Positions 46,415 through 58,172 of a DNA stretch of 64,000 nt are shown here, piece by piece. The translations under genes were made by a program, and so were the position numbers. Numbering within the stretch: the first letter of the stretch is position 1; each line of letters begins with the position of its first letter. Under the pieces are notes generated by a model, which made no database searches, was not told the DNA's origin, and saw only the letters and a list, made by a program, of their open reading frames with translations. The stretch is from Zhengitettix transpicula. Taxonomy: Eukaryota > Arthropoda > Insecta > Orthoptera > Tetrigidae. Location: NCBI GenBank assembly GCA_037074705.1, contig CM073590.1, forward strand, positions 95,286,947-95,350,946, read 5' to 3'.

Positions 46415-46893
46415 TTTTTTAGGGTAACAGGCTACATGAGGGTAAGCCACATGTTGGCAACTCCCCCTTAATAGCATAGGAATGGATCTGAAAGGGGGGA
46501 TGCGGAAGGGTAGAGGATGGTAGCCATGGGTTAACTAGGGCCACCGGGCTATAGTTTAATGATCCTACCCGGTATTCGCCTAAAAGTAATGCAGGGAAAA
46601 CCCTAGAAAATCCTGCATCAGGTAGGTCGGGCATTGGGTACTTGTCCCACGCCCTTCCGATAGCGGAAGAAGAGTTTGCTCTGGGGACGCAGCATTCCCT
46701 TCTCCGTACCTCGACTAGTTTATGAGGCAGCTGGCCAACTATTCCAATGGGAATAGCGGACAACTCTTACCGTATGCCCAAGGTCTGTGACACCGGAACA
46801 TACAGTTCAAAAACGGAGAGGAAAAGGCATCCCCAAAGGTAGCCCCTTCGTGTCTCTCCTACAAGGTTCTTCCTGCGAGAGAATAGCCCTCGC
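46415..46893 (-). mobile_element. Element A, best-preserved copy, with 114-codon sense frame
   Basis: Runs from a seven-T tract (sense poly-A) at 46416-46422 to the 5' end 'gagggctattctctcgcagg' (read on minus). The sense strand holds a 114-codon frame (46419-46763) from a Met to a TAA whose last bases merge with the poly-A tail. Parts read GIVGQLPHKLVEVRRRECCV and RVFPALLLGEYRVGSLNYSP. The same reading recurs in other copies. No known domain. It may be chance openness of a GC-richer repeat, or the end of a LINE ORF. Confidence 0.88.
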
Positions 46894-47458
46894 AATCAAT
46901 TTTTTGACCTTCGTATGGAAGTTCTTATTAGTTTAAAATGCGCAAGTAACTGTAGCAAACACTGACTTCTAGCGTGAAGCCAGCCTTAGCATTCGTCTTA
47001 GAGTTTCAAGATATGGACATCACAACCAAGTTCTCGTAGAATTTAATTTAGTTCCAGCCCTTGAAACTAGTGGGTTTCAGCATTTTAGCGCAAATGAAAC
47101 CCCGATTGACACAACTCAAAATTTCGACTTGCCACAGTTTTAAAACATTCACGGCGGGCTGTATCTATAGAAAAAAAATGACAAATATGAGTTTTCAGTA
47201 CTTTTCGCTAGATTACGGGAGTGTCACATTCCCAGCTGGCACCAATTTTAAACAGTTTATGTCACACATCCCGAATTGAAACGGTTGCCTCTGAGCTGTC
47301 AAGGTACATGTAATGAAGAAAAAATTTGAATTCGATATCAGTCGTTTTATATGATTTAGTATGTACTGTTCTTATATTTCAAGTTGAGCATGGTCTAATC
47401 TAGTAATTAAGTACAAGCATCAAAATAAATTTGCATATTAATTTTCAATCTTTATTAG

Positions 47459-47580
47459 TTGCACAAAAAAGAGCGGAGTATGCTGTAGAAAAAATCTATA
47501 ACAAATTTCCAGGAGATAATCCAGTTAAATTGAAACGTGAACTTCACAAATTTCTTACCAGCCGCTGTTATTTCTCTTAA
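47459..47580 (+). CDS. Weak candidate terminal exon (about 40 codons)
   Basis: After an acceptor-like 'ttttcaatctttattag' (ending 47458), one frame runs AQKRAEYAVEKIYNKFPGDN, PVKLKRELHKFLTSRCYFS to a TAA at 47578-47580. The text is protein-like and charged, but I do not recognise it. ATTAAA occurs near 47693. It could equally be chance or a transposon scrap. Confidence 0.25.
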
Positions 47581-47697
47581 GGATTTGTATGGAAAGATAA
47601 AATGTTACATTTTTTCTACGTAGTCAGTTGCAATCTTATGACGTTAAGAATGGTCTTAGCATAAACGTATGTAAATTTAAGTTAAAATGTAATTAAA

Positions 47698-47964
47698 GCA
47701 TGGGCTGAAGACGAGTTTCGTAGGAGCACTGACGTCATAACTCCTCCGCTCCCCGACAATGTAGAAAATGGACATTAAGAATATATCCCTTCATTTTAGT
47801 ACTTATTAATTTATAATTTAACATAGAATCTTCCTTCACATCAGCAGCGCATTTAAAACGAAATAATAACAACGAAGTACTGTAATGCAAATTTTCATCT
47901 ACATTGGCTCGGAGGTGGTATGACGTCACTGGTTGCTATTATACTCGTCTTGATCCCAAGCATG
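47698..47964. mobile_element. MITE-like element with ~80 bp inverted arms carrying TGACGTCA
   Basis: The left arm (47698-47775) and right arm (47885-47964) are imperfect inverted repeats. Both contain 'aagacgagt', then 'tgacgtcata' with a CCTCCG block, then 'caatgtaga'. Each arm holds the palindrome TGACGTCA (47730-47737 and 47921-47928), the classical CRE/CREB site. There is no coding capacity. The terminal CATG-like ends and target duplication are unresolved. Confidence 0.75.
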
Positions 47965-48005
47965 AAATACTATAACCTGTGAGAAAAGTTCTTAACTCAC
48001 CCAGG

Positions 48006-48482
48006 CAGGACCTGGAGAGACGGAGACGGAGGGATGCCTTCTCTTTATGCTTTTGAACTAAGGTTCGCATAATCCGAGGCACATCGGCCGTTTATGAGAG
48101 GTGTATGTACCGAGGTCACAGACTTTGGCATACAGTAAGACTTGTTCGCTGTTCCCAATTGAACAGTCGGCCAGCTGCCTCCTAAACTGGCCGAGGCACG
48201 GAAAAAGAAAGCTGCGTTCACACAACAAACCCGTCTTACGCCATCGGAAGGGCGTGGGACAAGTACCAAATGCCCGACCTACCTGATTCAGATTTTCCAG
48301 GGTTTGTCCTGCATACCTTTTAGGCGAATGTCGGGTAGAATTCTTTAACCATATCCCGGGGGCCCTAGTTAACCCTTGGCTACCTTCCTCTACCCTTCCG
48401 CATCGCCCCTTTTCAAATCCCTTCCTATGTTATTTTAAGGGAAGTTGCCACCACGTGGACTACCCTCATGTAGCCTATTGCA
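48006..48482 (+). mobile_element. Element A, near full length
   Basis: Sense strand plus, from 'gacctggagagacggagacg' through the body to 'catgtagcctattgcat'. The poly-A tail is lost. The frame seen in other copies is broken here. Confidence 0.85.
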
Positions 48483-50534
48483 TGAAATATGACTGAAATG
48501 AGTTACAGATTTCTCTTTATTGCTAAGAAAATAACTATAATCTAATAATATGTGTCATAACACTTTCCACATCCTTGAAACCTTCCTTCGCCTAGATAGA
48601 GATTAATCTAATCTAACTTTAATGCATTAAAACTATTAATTTCGAGATATATCAATTTTCATGCCGGAGTGTGTCAACTGTTTAATGATTCGGTGTGGTT
48701 TATACTGGAGGCTTGTACTCTTATAATATGAGACGCGGGATAATACGTACAGTATCTGCTATTAATATGGTGTTCGTAATTTCAACAAGTGCATACTTCT
48801 TAATTTTCGATAAGAAAATCTTAAAAACTCTGACAATTTCAACATTCGAGAACAAAAAAGTAATGTATGCAGGCTGCGAATTACTATGTAATTGACAAAT
48901 ATCCTCATATCAATTCAATTACACATAAATATCGGATTATTGGTTACCCTCGAAACGAGGGTGACAGTTTGCACTCAGTAATCGAAGAAAATTTTAAAAT
49001 ATCTTAAAAATCAGGCACTATTTATGTTAGACGCCATTATGCGACACTTAACCATCCGATAAAATGATCGTTGAACTATATACTGTAAATCATTTTTGCC
49101 ATAACGATTTCTTCAACATCAATACACTGAAAGAACAACTTCAAATTCAACTCAGTTGACTTTAACTTGATAATTGAATTATTAAGAATGTGGTCGTGTA
49201 CTGTCGCAACAAAGTCACAATTATTAAAAATTAGAAATAAACCTTACATTGCAGACCTAGAACTTACGAGTCTTCAGTTGAAGAAGTTTAAAATTGTCAA
49301 AGTAATCATAAAGATAAAACAGTTTTATAGCTTCTGTTCGAAGAGATTTACCACTTTGAATATTGCTGCAGCTTTTATAAAATGTCCAGAATTCTTGAAC
49401 CGTCGCAATAAAACTTGTGAACACTGATTTCTGACCATTTTAAACTTCTACCACGGATGACTGATGTTCATATTTTACCAACACCTGTGTCCTTACAAAT
49501 ATATAAATAAATATTTTCCATGTTAATATTTAAATAATGTTAATTGTATTTCCTATTTACAGGCCTGCATTCAATTCCAGTTGTCTGCCAGTGGATTGAC
49601 GGATGATGAAATCATTTTCTAGTCCTTCATCTCGTCTGTCACAGTCGCAGTCACCACATCCAGTGTCATTAATTGTAGTTCACTCACAGAGGTGTCACCG
49701 CAGGGGTACGATGTAGCCGCAAAGTGTATTTGAAACGAAGGATTTTATCAAAATGGTGTAATAAATAAAACACAATGAAATGAATAGGCTAATCATTGTG
49801 TCAACTTAACCTTAAATATTCATTACATTATTTAGGAAAAAAATGTATAATACCGTTTCAATAACGAACAAACGTACAAGAATGAATAATTTGTTTCGTT
49901 CACTCTATAATCCGTGTTCTTTGTGTGATGATGTGAGGTCACATAACCAACAATCATAAACGTAATTCCCATGTGTTAAAATTTCAACATTGGATTATTT
50001 TACTAAAATTAACATTAGTGCTGTCATTTCTGGGCTTCGTGAAATTTTTCACTTAAGTTAATCAAAAAAAAATTTTTTTTTCTGAGTGCTCCCAAAGAAT
50101 CTTCAAGAATGGGAGATTCTCCTGCAACTTTGCTTGATACTTTTAAGGAATAAATAAAACATCCTTAGGTTTCGATCCGGGTTAATTATTTAGTAATACA
50201 CAACGTTGCGTGGTCTGTCATCGTTGTCACGTGTAGTGGGGTACCAGAGCCGAGGATCCGTATTCAGACAATGATGAGTAAATATTTGGCTGATGCATTA
50301 TAGTTGATTGGTCAGATCAGATTGGCGGTTAAATTACAACAGAAGAAAAACCCTCCAGTCTTTCAATGCTCAGACAACGCACTGACGTCGTCGTGTATCA
50401 ATCAGGGCGATTATGAGGTTGTTCATAATTTTATCAGGATCTGCATGTTGACACTGCCGTTCCGTGAATCCTCTCTCATCGAACGATTCGCCATACTGAA
50501 ATGAAAAATTTACATCTAATTGACAATTAATAAT
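48483..50534. other. AT-rich stretch with a weak exon-like site
   Basis: No gene recognised. At 49544-49562 'ttgtatttcctatttacag' is a good splice-acceptor-like sequence. It is followed by a 19-codon frame (ACIQFQLSASGLTDDEIIF) to TAG at 49620-49622 and by AATAAA near 49760. This could be a terminal exon, but it is short and unsupported. Confidence 0.35.
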
Positions 50535-50752
50535 AATAAAGAAAACCAAATACCGACAAAATAAGTGATAATATAAGTACCACACAACGTTTCTGGGATC
50601 CTTGTCTCTTTCTTCAGGTGCTACGAAGAACCTAGAAGAAGCAAGCTTTTGAGTTTTGTCAACTGACGAGTGCAATTGTGTCGCTGTAGAACAAGGGACA
50701 GGTATCCCACAAGCGTTGTGTAGTATTTATATTATCACTTATTTTGTTTATA
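50535..50752. mobile_element. Foldback element, complete copy with inverted core
   Basis: The left arm 'aaaataagtgataatataag' + 'cacaacgtttctgggatcct' is mirrored by the right arm 'aagcgttgtgtagtatttat' + 'attatcacttattttgttta'. The core ('cttttgagttttgtcaactg', 'gagtgcaattgtgtcgctgt') is inverted relative to the other copies. No coding capacity. Confidence 0.87.
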
Positions 50753-51339
50753 TACTTTATTATTATTGATTCGGCAAACTACCTCTTCAAATTCTCCACA
50801 CCGTCTCTCTCTGTCTGTAATTTCCTCTCCTTTCCTCTCAAAACTCTGAAAAACCCGACGCTACTGGTTAGTCACTATTTTAAACTTCTGATAAGGATTG
50901 CAGTCTCGCAGTTTTCAAGAAATCCGGCAATATAATCCAGTCTGATTGTATTACCGCTTGGGCTCGCACTCCTTTGTGTTCCACAATTTTTAAAAGAACC
51001 CCACAAATTCAGCAGCGACCCGCCTTGCAGCTGTTAAAGACTACCGCACAAAATATAAATTTACATTTTAATCTGTATTTAAATTTAACTCATTTTACCT
51101 TTAATGGCCATTACAAGATATTTTGAAACGTGATTCGGTAATTATAATTAATGGTTCAATCTAATCCAGCTGTTTTTTTCATCTTTCGTGTCTTACAACT
51201 TCACTGTATGTCCGGAAACATACGGCGATTCAGTAGACGTGGAGTAAAATGTACAAGATCCAATAATTGAAAAAGGAATAGCAAGTCTTCCACAAATTCG
51301 TCTCGATTATTGGGTTACCGGTGTTCGTAATTACGTAAA
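50753..51339. other. AT-rich spacer
   Basis: No gene recognised. Confidence 0.45.
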
Positions 51340-51990
51340 CAAGAGCCGCCTTTCGCTTGAATGGGATTCTAGGGGAGAACAAAATTACCCAGATGGAACG
51401 GCATAATTTGAGATCCGCCGGGGATTCCTCGATACCTCATACCCTAGTGGTGTCGTCGTGGCTTGTCGAACACTGCAAGCCACGTCGCTTGTGTGCGGGG
51501 GAGTCCCAGAGATGCGGCGGCAAGTGGCAGCCGGAGAATGATGGCTTCATCTTCCTGTAGCGGTATAATCATATCGACAGAACAATTTCCTCCGCGAGGA
51601 AGCTTGCGGAGAAGTCACCAATAATAGGAAATTACCCGCACAGATTTATCGGCTCGTTCGGAACATCGCGCCGAGGGGGCGGGGGCGGGGAAGCCCCGGC
51701 GATCGTATGTCAACATTACGGAGCGTTTACAATACACCGCGGTGGCAGTTCAATCGTTTGCGTCCCTTATTCATTTATCTATCAAGCAATCACGTAGAGC
51801 GCTTCAACAATGCCTAACCGACTAATACCAATTTTGTGGCGGTGTTTGCGGGAACGTAAACACCAGATCCACTCAGCTACAAAGCGGAACAAATTAACAC
51901 GCTATCCATTATTCGACGATAATTTCAGAGGAGGTCACTAACTGAAATGCATCGTCTTTGCTGCGTCACTGTAGTAACGACAACTCAATT
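51340..51990. other. GC-rich, CpG-containing island; possible promoter or enhancer
   Basis: The most GC-rich stretch of the window. It has a GC-box-like run 'gagggggcgggggcggggaa' at about 51674-51693 and dense CpG ('gaacatcgcgccgag', 'caccgcggtggc'). A 67-codon plus frame (51357-51560) exists but has no family signal. It does not match any repeat elsewhere in the window. Confidence 0.4.
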
Positions 51991-52639
51991 GAGTGATAAA
52001 TACTATCATCGCGGAATAATTCGTAGCTTGAGAACTATCAATAATTTTATTCCTTTATGAATTACAGAATACTATTTTATCTATATTTTCACGACTTTTC
52101 TGTTTACATAATGCTCACTATTTCGAGAACAATCGTAGAAATTAAAGTGATTTAGTTAAACCTTACCGTTAAAACGTATTACAGCCACCACTATAATTTC
52201 ATAGCTTTCCACGAGTATTATTTTTTAAAATTATCATCCCGTTCTAACAGTTAAATTTTGTACATTTTAAAATAATATTTTATCATACGTATGTACAGTT
52301 TTAAACCCGTATAACGACCATGACACCAGGCACGTGCTTAGACCTCCGTAACTTTACCATGGTTATAAATGGATTTAGATTAATTAATTCTCTTCTGATA
52401 AAATATGAAGACATGACAATGCAAATAAATTAAAAAGTATAATAATAAAATAAGAAAAATATAAATGGTATAATTCGTAAATGCGTTAACAAGTAAATGC
52501 ACAAATGAAAAAATGTTAATACACAAACGTAGAAATCATTCCAAAAATAGGTAAAATTGTATACGCAGTAGAAAAATGTACATACATAACAGGTAAATAT
52601 TAATTAATTAATTTATATAGAATTAATCCTACTTTGTAT
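51991..52639. other. AT-rich spacer
   Basis: No gene recognised. Confidence 0.45.
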
Positions 52640-52812
52640 ATTTTCAATTATGTACTTCTGCAATTCATATTACTATTTATGTTTACTCCTAAGTATATAT
52701 TGTATTTTTGTATATCTTATTCTACTCAAATTTGTAATCAATGTCAATTAGACTTGTCCTATTTCATCGTCAGAGGACTAATAGAACTAATAAATTTAAT
52801 ATAATCTAATCT
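52640..52812 (+). repeat. LINE 3' tail, 5'-truncated copy
   Basis: 'gacttgtcctatttcatcgt' and 'gaggactaatagaactaata' repeat the end of the LINE at 39571-40112. Only the 3' tail is present, as expected of a severely 5'-truncated insertion. Confidence 0.8.
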
Positions 52813-53160
52813 GTTCTTAATTTGTCTAGAAATGTTTCATACAATACCAAGCTAGTTCATAATTACAAATAATTAACCTTGAGGAAACAGTAACGTGGGT
52901 ACAAACTAAAAAAGTAAATAGTAAAATATGTCGAACTTAAACACAATTTTTTTTATATGGCATCTCATGAAACGCTATACAGGAAAGATCTCCGGAATAA
53001 TTTATTTACATTATTTGTTTTATGTAGGTCTACGTTATAGCATTTGTAAGATGTCATTTAGCATCCTGGCTTCGCATTTCAACATATTTTAACTTGTACA
53101 AAGAATGAATAATGCACTCACCGTCTGAAATATCTATTTGACGAACAATATAAATTTGAG

Positions 53161-53199
<39 letters not shown>

Positions 53200-54468
53200 A
53201 ATATAGCATCATCGTCGAAATGCCTGTAAAGTAATTTTTCGTTGGTAATCATCTTAAATGTACTATCGTGACGCATCGACAGCCTCATTTACGGTTAATA
53301 CGACTTAACTCTCCAATAATTCCAATATTCATGTTAAAATGACATTAAGGAAAAATGTAGCACACAAAAATTTATTTATTGGAGATTCTCTAATACTTGA
53401 TCCTTTGTAATGGACGGTAAAATATTTCCAGCTCCTAAATTACAAGTGTAGGGACTTTTCATTAGAAAATGACCGTAGTTGGAAAATATTTTGAAATATT
53501 TAAACTGACTGGCAAAGTCATATAATTTAATTTGCAGAACTGGTGGCAGAATTGTAACTAATTTAAGATATCATAGTCTATCTTATTAGTCTGATAGTAA
53601 ACGACATATAGAAAAAATATATATTCATCACTTGAGAACTTCTGACTGTAAGACCCGTATACCATTTGTCCAAAGTACATAAAATAATTGCTCTATTTAT
53701 TTTAAATTCTGTTCTACAAATTACACGGAAGAAAAATAAATGTATCCCAAAACTGAGAAACATTAGGCGAGCACCGAAGTTGGACCTATTCGTTTAAGTG
53801 CATTTTAGTTTTAATGCTATTCATTTTTGACACATTTGTAATCAAAATACAAAAGTGATGGAAGATGTATGTTCGCAAAGAAACGAAAATTCAGAATCAA
53901 AATAGTAGACTCGAGTTTTGTAACAGATCAAACAATGATAATTTATGTGAAAAGATAAAAAAAAACATATCTTATACTTGACTGTATTACATCATGAAAA
54001 TGTATGGTTGTTAAAGAAAAATTACGTTTAACATTATAAGTTAAACGAAAATTGAACCGCCATTTTTTTAAATATCATGTAATATGAATTTTGCGAAGAA
54101 AGTTAAGCTTCTTCATATTTCTGTTCGTAGAAGTTGTGACATTCTGAAAAAATGGATTTGCTTTGCTTTTTCGAAAGCTGGTTGCGAAGCTTTGCTGACG
54201 TACGAGTTATTATCTCAAGATACCATATCTTCTGTTAAGAACGCAGGTTACATAAATACTACGTACAGTTCTAATTGGTTAGAAAAGTACGTTGCGAAAA
54301 CCTTTAAAATCGAGAAGTACATGGAGGATATAACACATTTATTAAAAGAAACACGAAAATTATTTTCATTATATTATTTACTAAGCAGAAATAAAAATTA
54401 ACTTTTAGTCTCTTTATGTACTCTTGGAATTGGAATTTACACTTGCATGTCGGTGTTCAAGAAAAAAA
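52813..54468. other. AT-rich spacer with (TA)n at 53162-53196
   Basis: No gene recognised. A 105-codon plus frame (54084-54401) has no Met-context or family support and is treated as chance, though it could be checked. Confidence 0.4.
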
Positions 54469-54920
54469 ACCACATTGTATTATTATTATTTTTTTTAGGG
54501 CAACAGGCTACATGAGGGTAATCCACATTGGGCAACTCCCCTTTAATAGCATAGGAAGGTATTTGAAAGGGGGGATGCGGAAGGGTAGAGAAAGGTAGCC
54601 AAGGGTTTCTAGGGCCCCCGGGCTATGGTTTAAGGATCCTACCCGGCATTCGCCTAAAGAAATGCAGGGAAAACCCTAGAAAAACCTGCATCGGGTAGGT
54701 CAGGCATTGGGTACTTGTCCCACGCTCTTCCGATAGCGGGAGAGGAGTTTGCTGTGGGGACGCAGCATTCCCTTCTCCGTGCCTCGACCAGTTTAGGAGG
54801 CAGCTGGACGACTATTCCAATAGGAATAGCGGACAACTCTTGCCGTATGCCCAAGGTCTGCGACCCCGGAACATACACCTCTCAAAACAGACCGAGGTGC
54901 CTCGGCACCACATTGTATTA
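54469..54920 (-). mobile_element. Element A with intact 14 bp target-site duplication
   Basis: The element (54483-54906) is bounded by exact direct repeats 'accacattgtatta' at 54469-54482 and 54907-54920. Sense strand minus; the tail is A-rich (eight A then AAT repeats). In sense it begins at 'gccgaggcacctcggtctgt', so it is 5'-truncated relative to the 46415 copy. A sense frame of 74 codons (54654-54878) remains. The target duplication, poly-A and 5' truncation are the signature of LINE-machinery retroposition. Confidence 0.93.
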
Positions 54921-55861
54921 AAATCTTATCAGCACATATTTTAATGTTATTTGGTTCAGACTGAATATTTTATACATTTGTGTCCTGAAAATAGCTGGTA
55001 GTATTGAAACTAGTTCTATCTATAAGAAATACCCTTTTAATGGAATACTGTATACAAGACTGATTCTCGACGTTAATTATTTATAAGAAATCTACAATTT
55101 GGACTCTTAAAATTTTATTACCAAAACATTAATAATTAAGTCATAGGTTTAACAGAAGCTTTTGACCCTTATCTTTTATCTAAAATATTTCAGTCATTTA
55201 TTATCCGTCAAAGGAAATTGATTCTAACAATAAAAAATGGACTATCGGGAAATGATTAAACACTTTCAGTCAAACAAAATCAAAGTAGAATAGGATGACA
55301 TGCGTAACATACGTGTATAATTGTTTAAGAGCGTTTATATTTTGGTGAAACAGTTTAAACGAGGTTGGAACTTCACAAGTGTTTAATATCGTTGTATTGG
55401 AGGTGACACTGTTAGAAATAATCGACAAAATCAGTGGCGTCATTCCATAGCTTAGTTTTTTATTTGTTCATGAAAAATTGTTCCTCAGAAAGTATCGCCA
55501 AGATTGATGCCGCGTTTTCTCACAGTAGAGGAAATCGTATAGTCGATTCAGTAGCAGGTTTGGCGCTTTCCCGATTCAATCATGATGCATTTCCACGTCG
55601 ATACGTAACTTTTGGTGAAATATGGTTCCTTCACTAAATTTCAAAGGTACAAAAGTCGAAACAGTGGACTTCTTGAATCGACACTGCATCGAAGGAGAGA
55701 AGACGGTGCAGTCGGATGACCACGGTATTTTTGAGATGCACTCAGAATTATCCACATTTACTACTGAGAAAGAGGACGTACGATTAATTGAAACTATCAT
55801 GAGTTGCTTAGAATATAAAACGACTGTGCATAAATGTATACTAATTAGGAAATTAATAGAC
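54921..55861. other. AT-rich spacer
   Basis: No gene recognised. Overlapping frames on opposite strands (55576-55884) lack family signal. Confidence 0.4.
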
Positions 55862-56035
55862 AAATGATAAAATAAATAACACACAACGTTTCATCAATCC
55901 TTGTTACTTTAACGGGAGATTCACAATCGCAAGTACTGCGTGAATAACACACGGAAAAATTATCAACTAGTTTGCCATATTGAATCACCTGACGAAAGAA
56001 ACGAGAATTGTAGAAACTTTGTTATTTTTTCACAA
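55862..56035. mobile_element. Foldback element, diverged copy
   Basis: 'acacaacgtttcatcaatcc' + 'ttgttactttaacgg' resembles the left arm, and 'gacgaaagaaacgagaattg' + 'tagaaactttgttatt' the right arm of the foldback family. It is an old copy with much divergence. Confidence 0.55.
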
Positions 56036-56276
56036 ATTTTGTCAGTTAATTACCTACTTCTTTATCTAATTAGTATTATGAGAGTTTATCGAGCTAAGAA
56101 CTAACTTTTGGGAAATTCATCGGCTTTTGTATTGTAATTTATCTGCTATGACTCGGTGTCATCTAAATTATTCTCAATTGTGATCAAAAGAAAGATCAAT
56201 TCTAGACTACGTCACTAAGGTAAATGCTTCACTGTGAGGAAATCATCCTCCATAACCAAAAGTAAAAATGCCAAGC

Positions 56277-56478
56277 CGTCCTCCTGTTGTGTAGGGGTCA
56301 GCGTAACTGCCATGCATCACAAAGGTCTCGGTTTCGAATCCCGGCGAGGGCATGGATGTTTGTATGCGTGGGAGAAAAACTCTCATCAAAGAAGACCCCT
56401 GAATAAGGCAAAAATAAGTTCCCATAATGACGTTAATAACCAGGGGTATTGATGCAACTGTAAATAAATCAATAAAAA
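56277..56478 (+). mobile_element. tRNA-derived SINE
   Basis: The head 'gttgtgtaggggtcagcgta' (A-box-like) and 'ggtttcgaatcccggcgagg' (B-box-like) are followed by a body ('gaagacccctgaataaggca') and the tail 'taataaccaggggtattgat' + 'aaataaatcaataaaaaa'. It is the same family as 34205-34395. An RNA polymerase III promoter is implied. Confidence 0.9.
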
Positions 56479-57239
56479 ACTAACAATTGCATTATTTCCC
56501 ACCATAAATACCCATCTCATTTCTGATCAGTTGAAAATCGAAACTTAAACTGAAAAGTGTCGTTTTCACCGCTGCACAACAATAAAGAAAAGTTTGCGCC
56601 AATCACCCCCCAAACACAAATAATGAAAAGAAAAATTAGAATGTCTGCGCCCGTGACTTCCCCATCAAAAAATAAAATAAGAGCCTCCGTCCGAAATCTC
56701 ATGCTGAAGAGGGTTTCTGTCCCAGTGACATCACTACGAGGACACTTGTTGCGATGTTTACTTGAAACATCTGTTCCTGTTCAGATGTTCACACTTACCT
56801 GGAGCTTTCCATTCTTTGTTTCGGGAATACAACCGGCGCTAACTTGATTGTTTTGCAAGACTTGTATGATGTAGCAATGCGCTGGTCGTGACGTCACGCA
56901 TGACTCACGCACATCCTGCTTGGCATTCCCCGGGCGAGGTTTAGAGGGCATTCCCAAGGCATTGCCACGGGGAAAGAAACAGATACCTTCTCACATCACG
57001 GTCACAGAAACTCTGAGTCAACACAAAGTTTTGTTGATCTCGTTGAGAAGGTGTCATTTATACTAAACACCACTTGAAAAATCTAATCCTTCATATCGCG
57101 GTAAATCGATAAAATCCAATAAATCTCTACGAAGGTCCGGTTGTATAAAGTTTACGGCAGAGGTTATAGTTATAGGTAGAAATGCATGGGTCAGGGAACC
57201 ATCGACATAGACTGGAGCTTTTAAATGAATTAGTGTGTC
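56479..57239. other. Spacer; TGACGTCA at 56889-56896
   Basis: No gene recognised. A moderately GC-rich pocket (56880-56985) contains one CRE palindrome. Confidence 0.4.
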
Positions 57240-57420
57240 TTAAGACGCGTTTGTCAACATTTGTTTGTCACCAACAAGTGTTGGCAACAATACCCATAAA
57301 CATTGTTGCCACTAAATGTTGACAACATTACCCACAGTCTGTAGGAAATATAGACAACAAATGTTCAGAATTCCTTTAAAAGAAGTCAACATTTGTTGGT
57401 AACAATGTTGACAACTTGGG
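57240..57420. repeat. Cluster of palindromic AACATTGTT-type words
   Basis: About 180 bp is built from repeated and inverted CAACA/TGTTG words ('caagtgttggcaacaatacc', 'acattgttgccactaaatgt', 'tgttggtaacaatgttgaca'). It abuts the 3' end of an element A copy. Confidence 0.7.
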
Positions 57421-57446
57421 TGTCAACCCGGCTTTAAGCATTATTT

Positions 57447-57893
57447 TTTAGAGTAACAGGCTCCATAAGGGTTTTAGTAGCATAGGATGAAATTTGAAAT
57501 AGGAAAACCCGGAAGCGTAGAGCAAGGTAGCTAAGGGTTAACTAGGACCCCCGGGCTATGGTTTAAGGATCTTACCCGGCATTCAACTAAAAGTGATGCA
57601 GGACAAACCCTTGTCCCACGCCCTTCCGACGGCATTTTGTTTTGGGGACGCAATATTCCCTTCTCCATGCCTCGACCATTGTAGGAGGCAGCTGGCCGAC
57701 GGTTCAAATGGGAGCAACAAACAACTCTTACTGTATGCTGAGGGTCTGCGTCCCAGGAACATACAAAACAGGTCAAGGTTGCTCGGCTTGTGGGAACCTT
57801 AGTTCAAAAGCAGAGAGAGAAGAAGGCATTCCCTAAAGTAGCAATCTCCGTCTCTCCAGAAAGGTTCATCTGCGAGAGAACAGCTCTCGCAAG
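57447..57893 (-). mobile_element. Element A with small internal deletions
   Basis: Carries both ends of the family, but short segments are missing, for example after 'ggctccataagggtttta' and in the 'catcaggtaggtcgggcatt' region. The poly-A is partly kept as a six-T run. Confidence 0.85.
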
Positions 57894-58172
57894 ATTCTTA
57901 TGCTTTAGGAATTTATTATAAGTGTAAGTATAAAGTATACCTTTATAAATAAATCATCTCTCAATCTAGATATTGAAGTTTAATTCTAGAATTTGAATTT
58001 ATGAACTGTAATGCTGAGTCAATGGTTCAGTGATTCTTACGATGTAACTAGGTTCTAGAATTTCAAAGGCCTTGCTTTGGTATATGAGAAATCTATGGAA
58101 AATTGGGTCTTCGCCCGGGATATTTATTTATATAAGCCCAAAATGAATTTAATTCTACAGTAATATATAAAT
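57894..58172. other. AT-rich spacer
   Basis: Nothing recognised. AAAT at 58169-58172 is the left target duplication of L11. Confidence 0.5.

Noticed and set aside
54084..54401. 105-codon plus-strand frame
   Set aside because: The text is plausible but has no family match, no splice or promoter context, and sits among AT-rich spacers. It is not strong enough to call.
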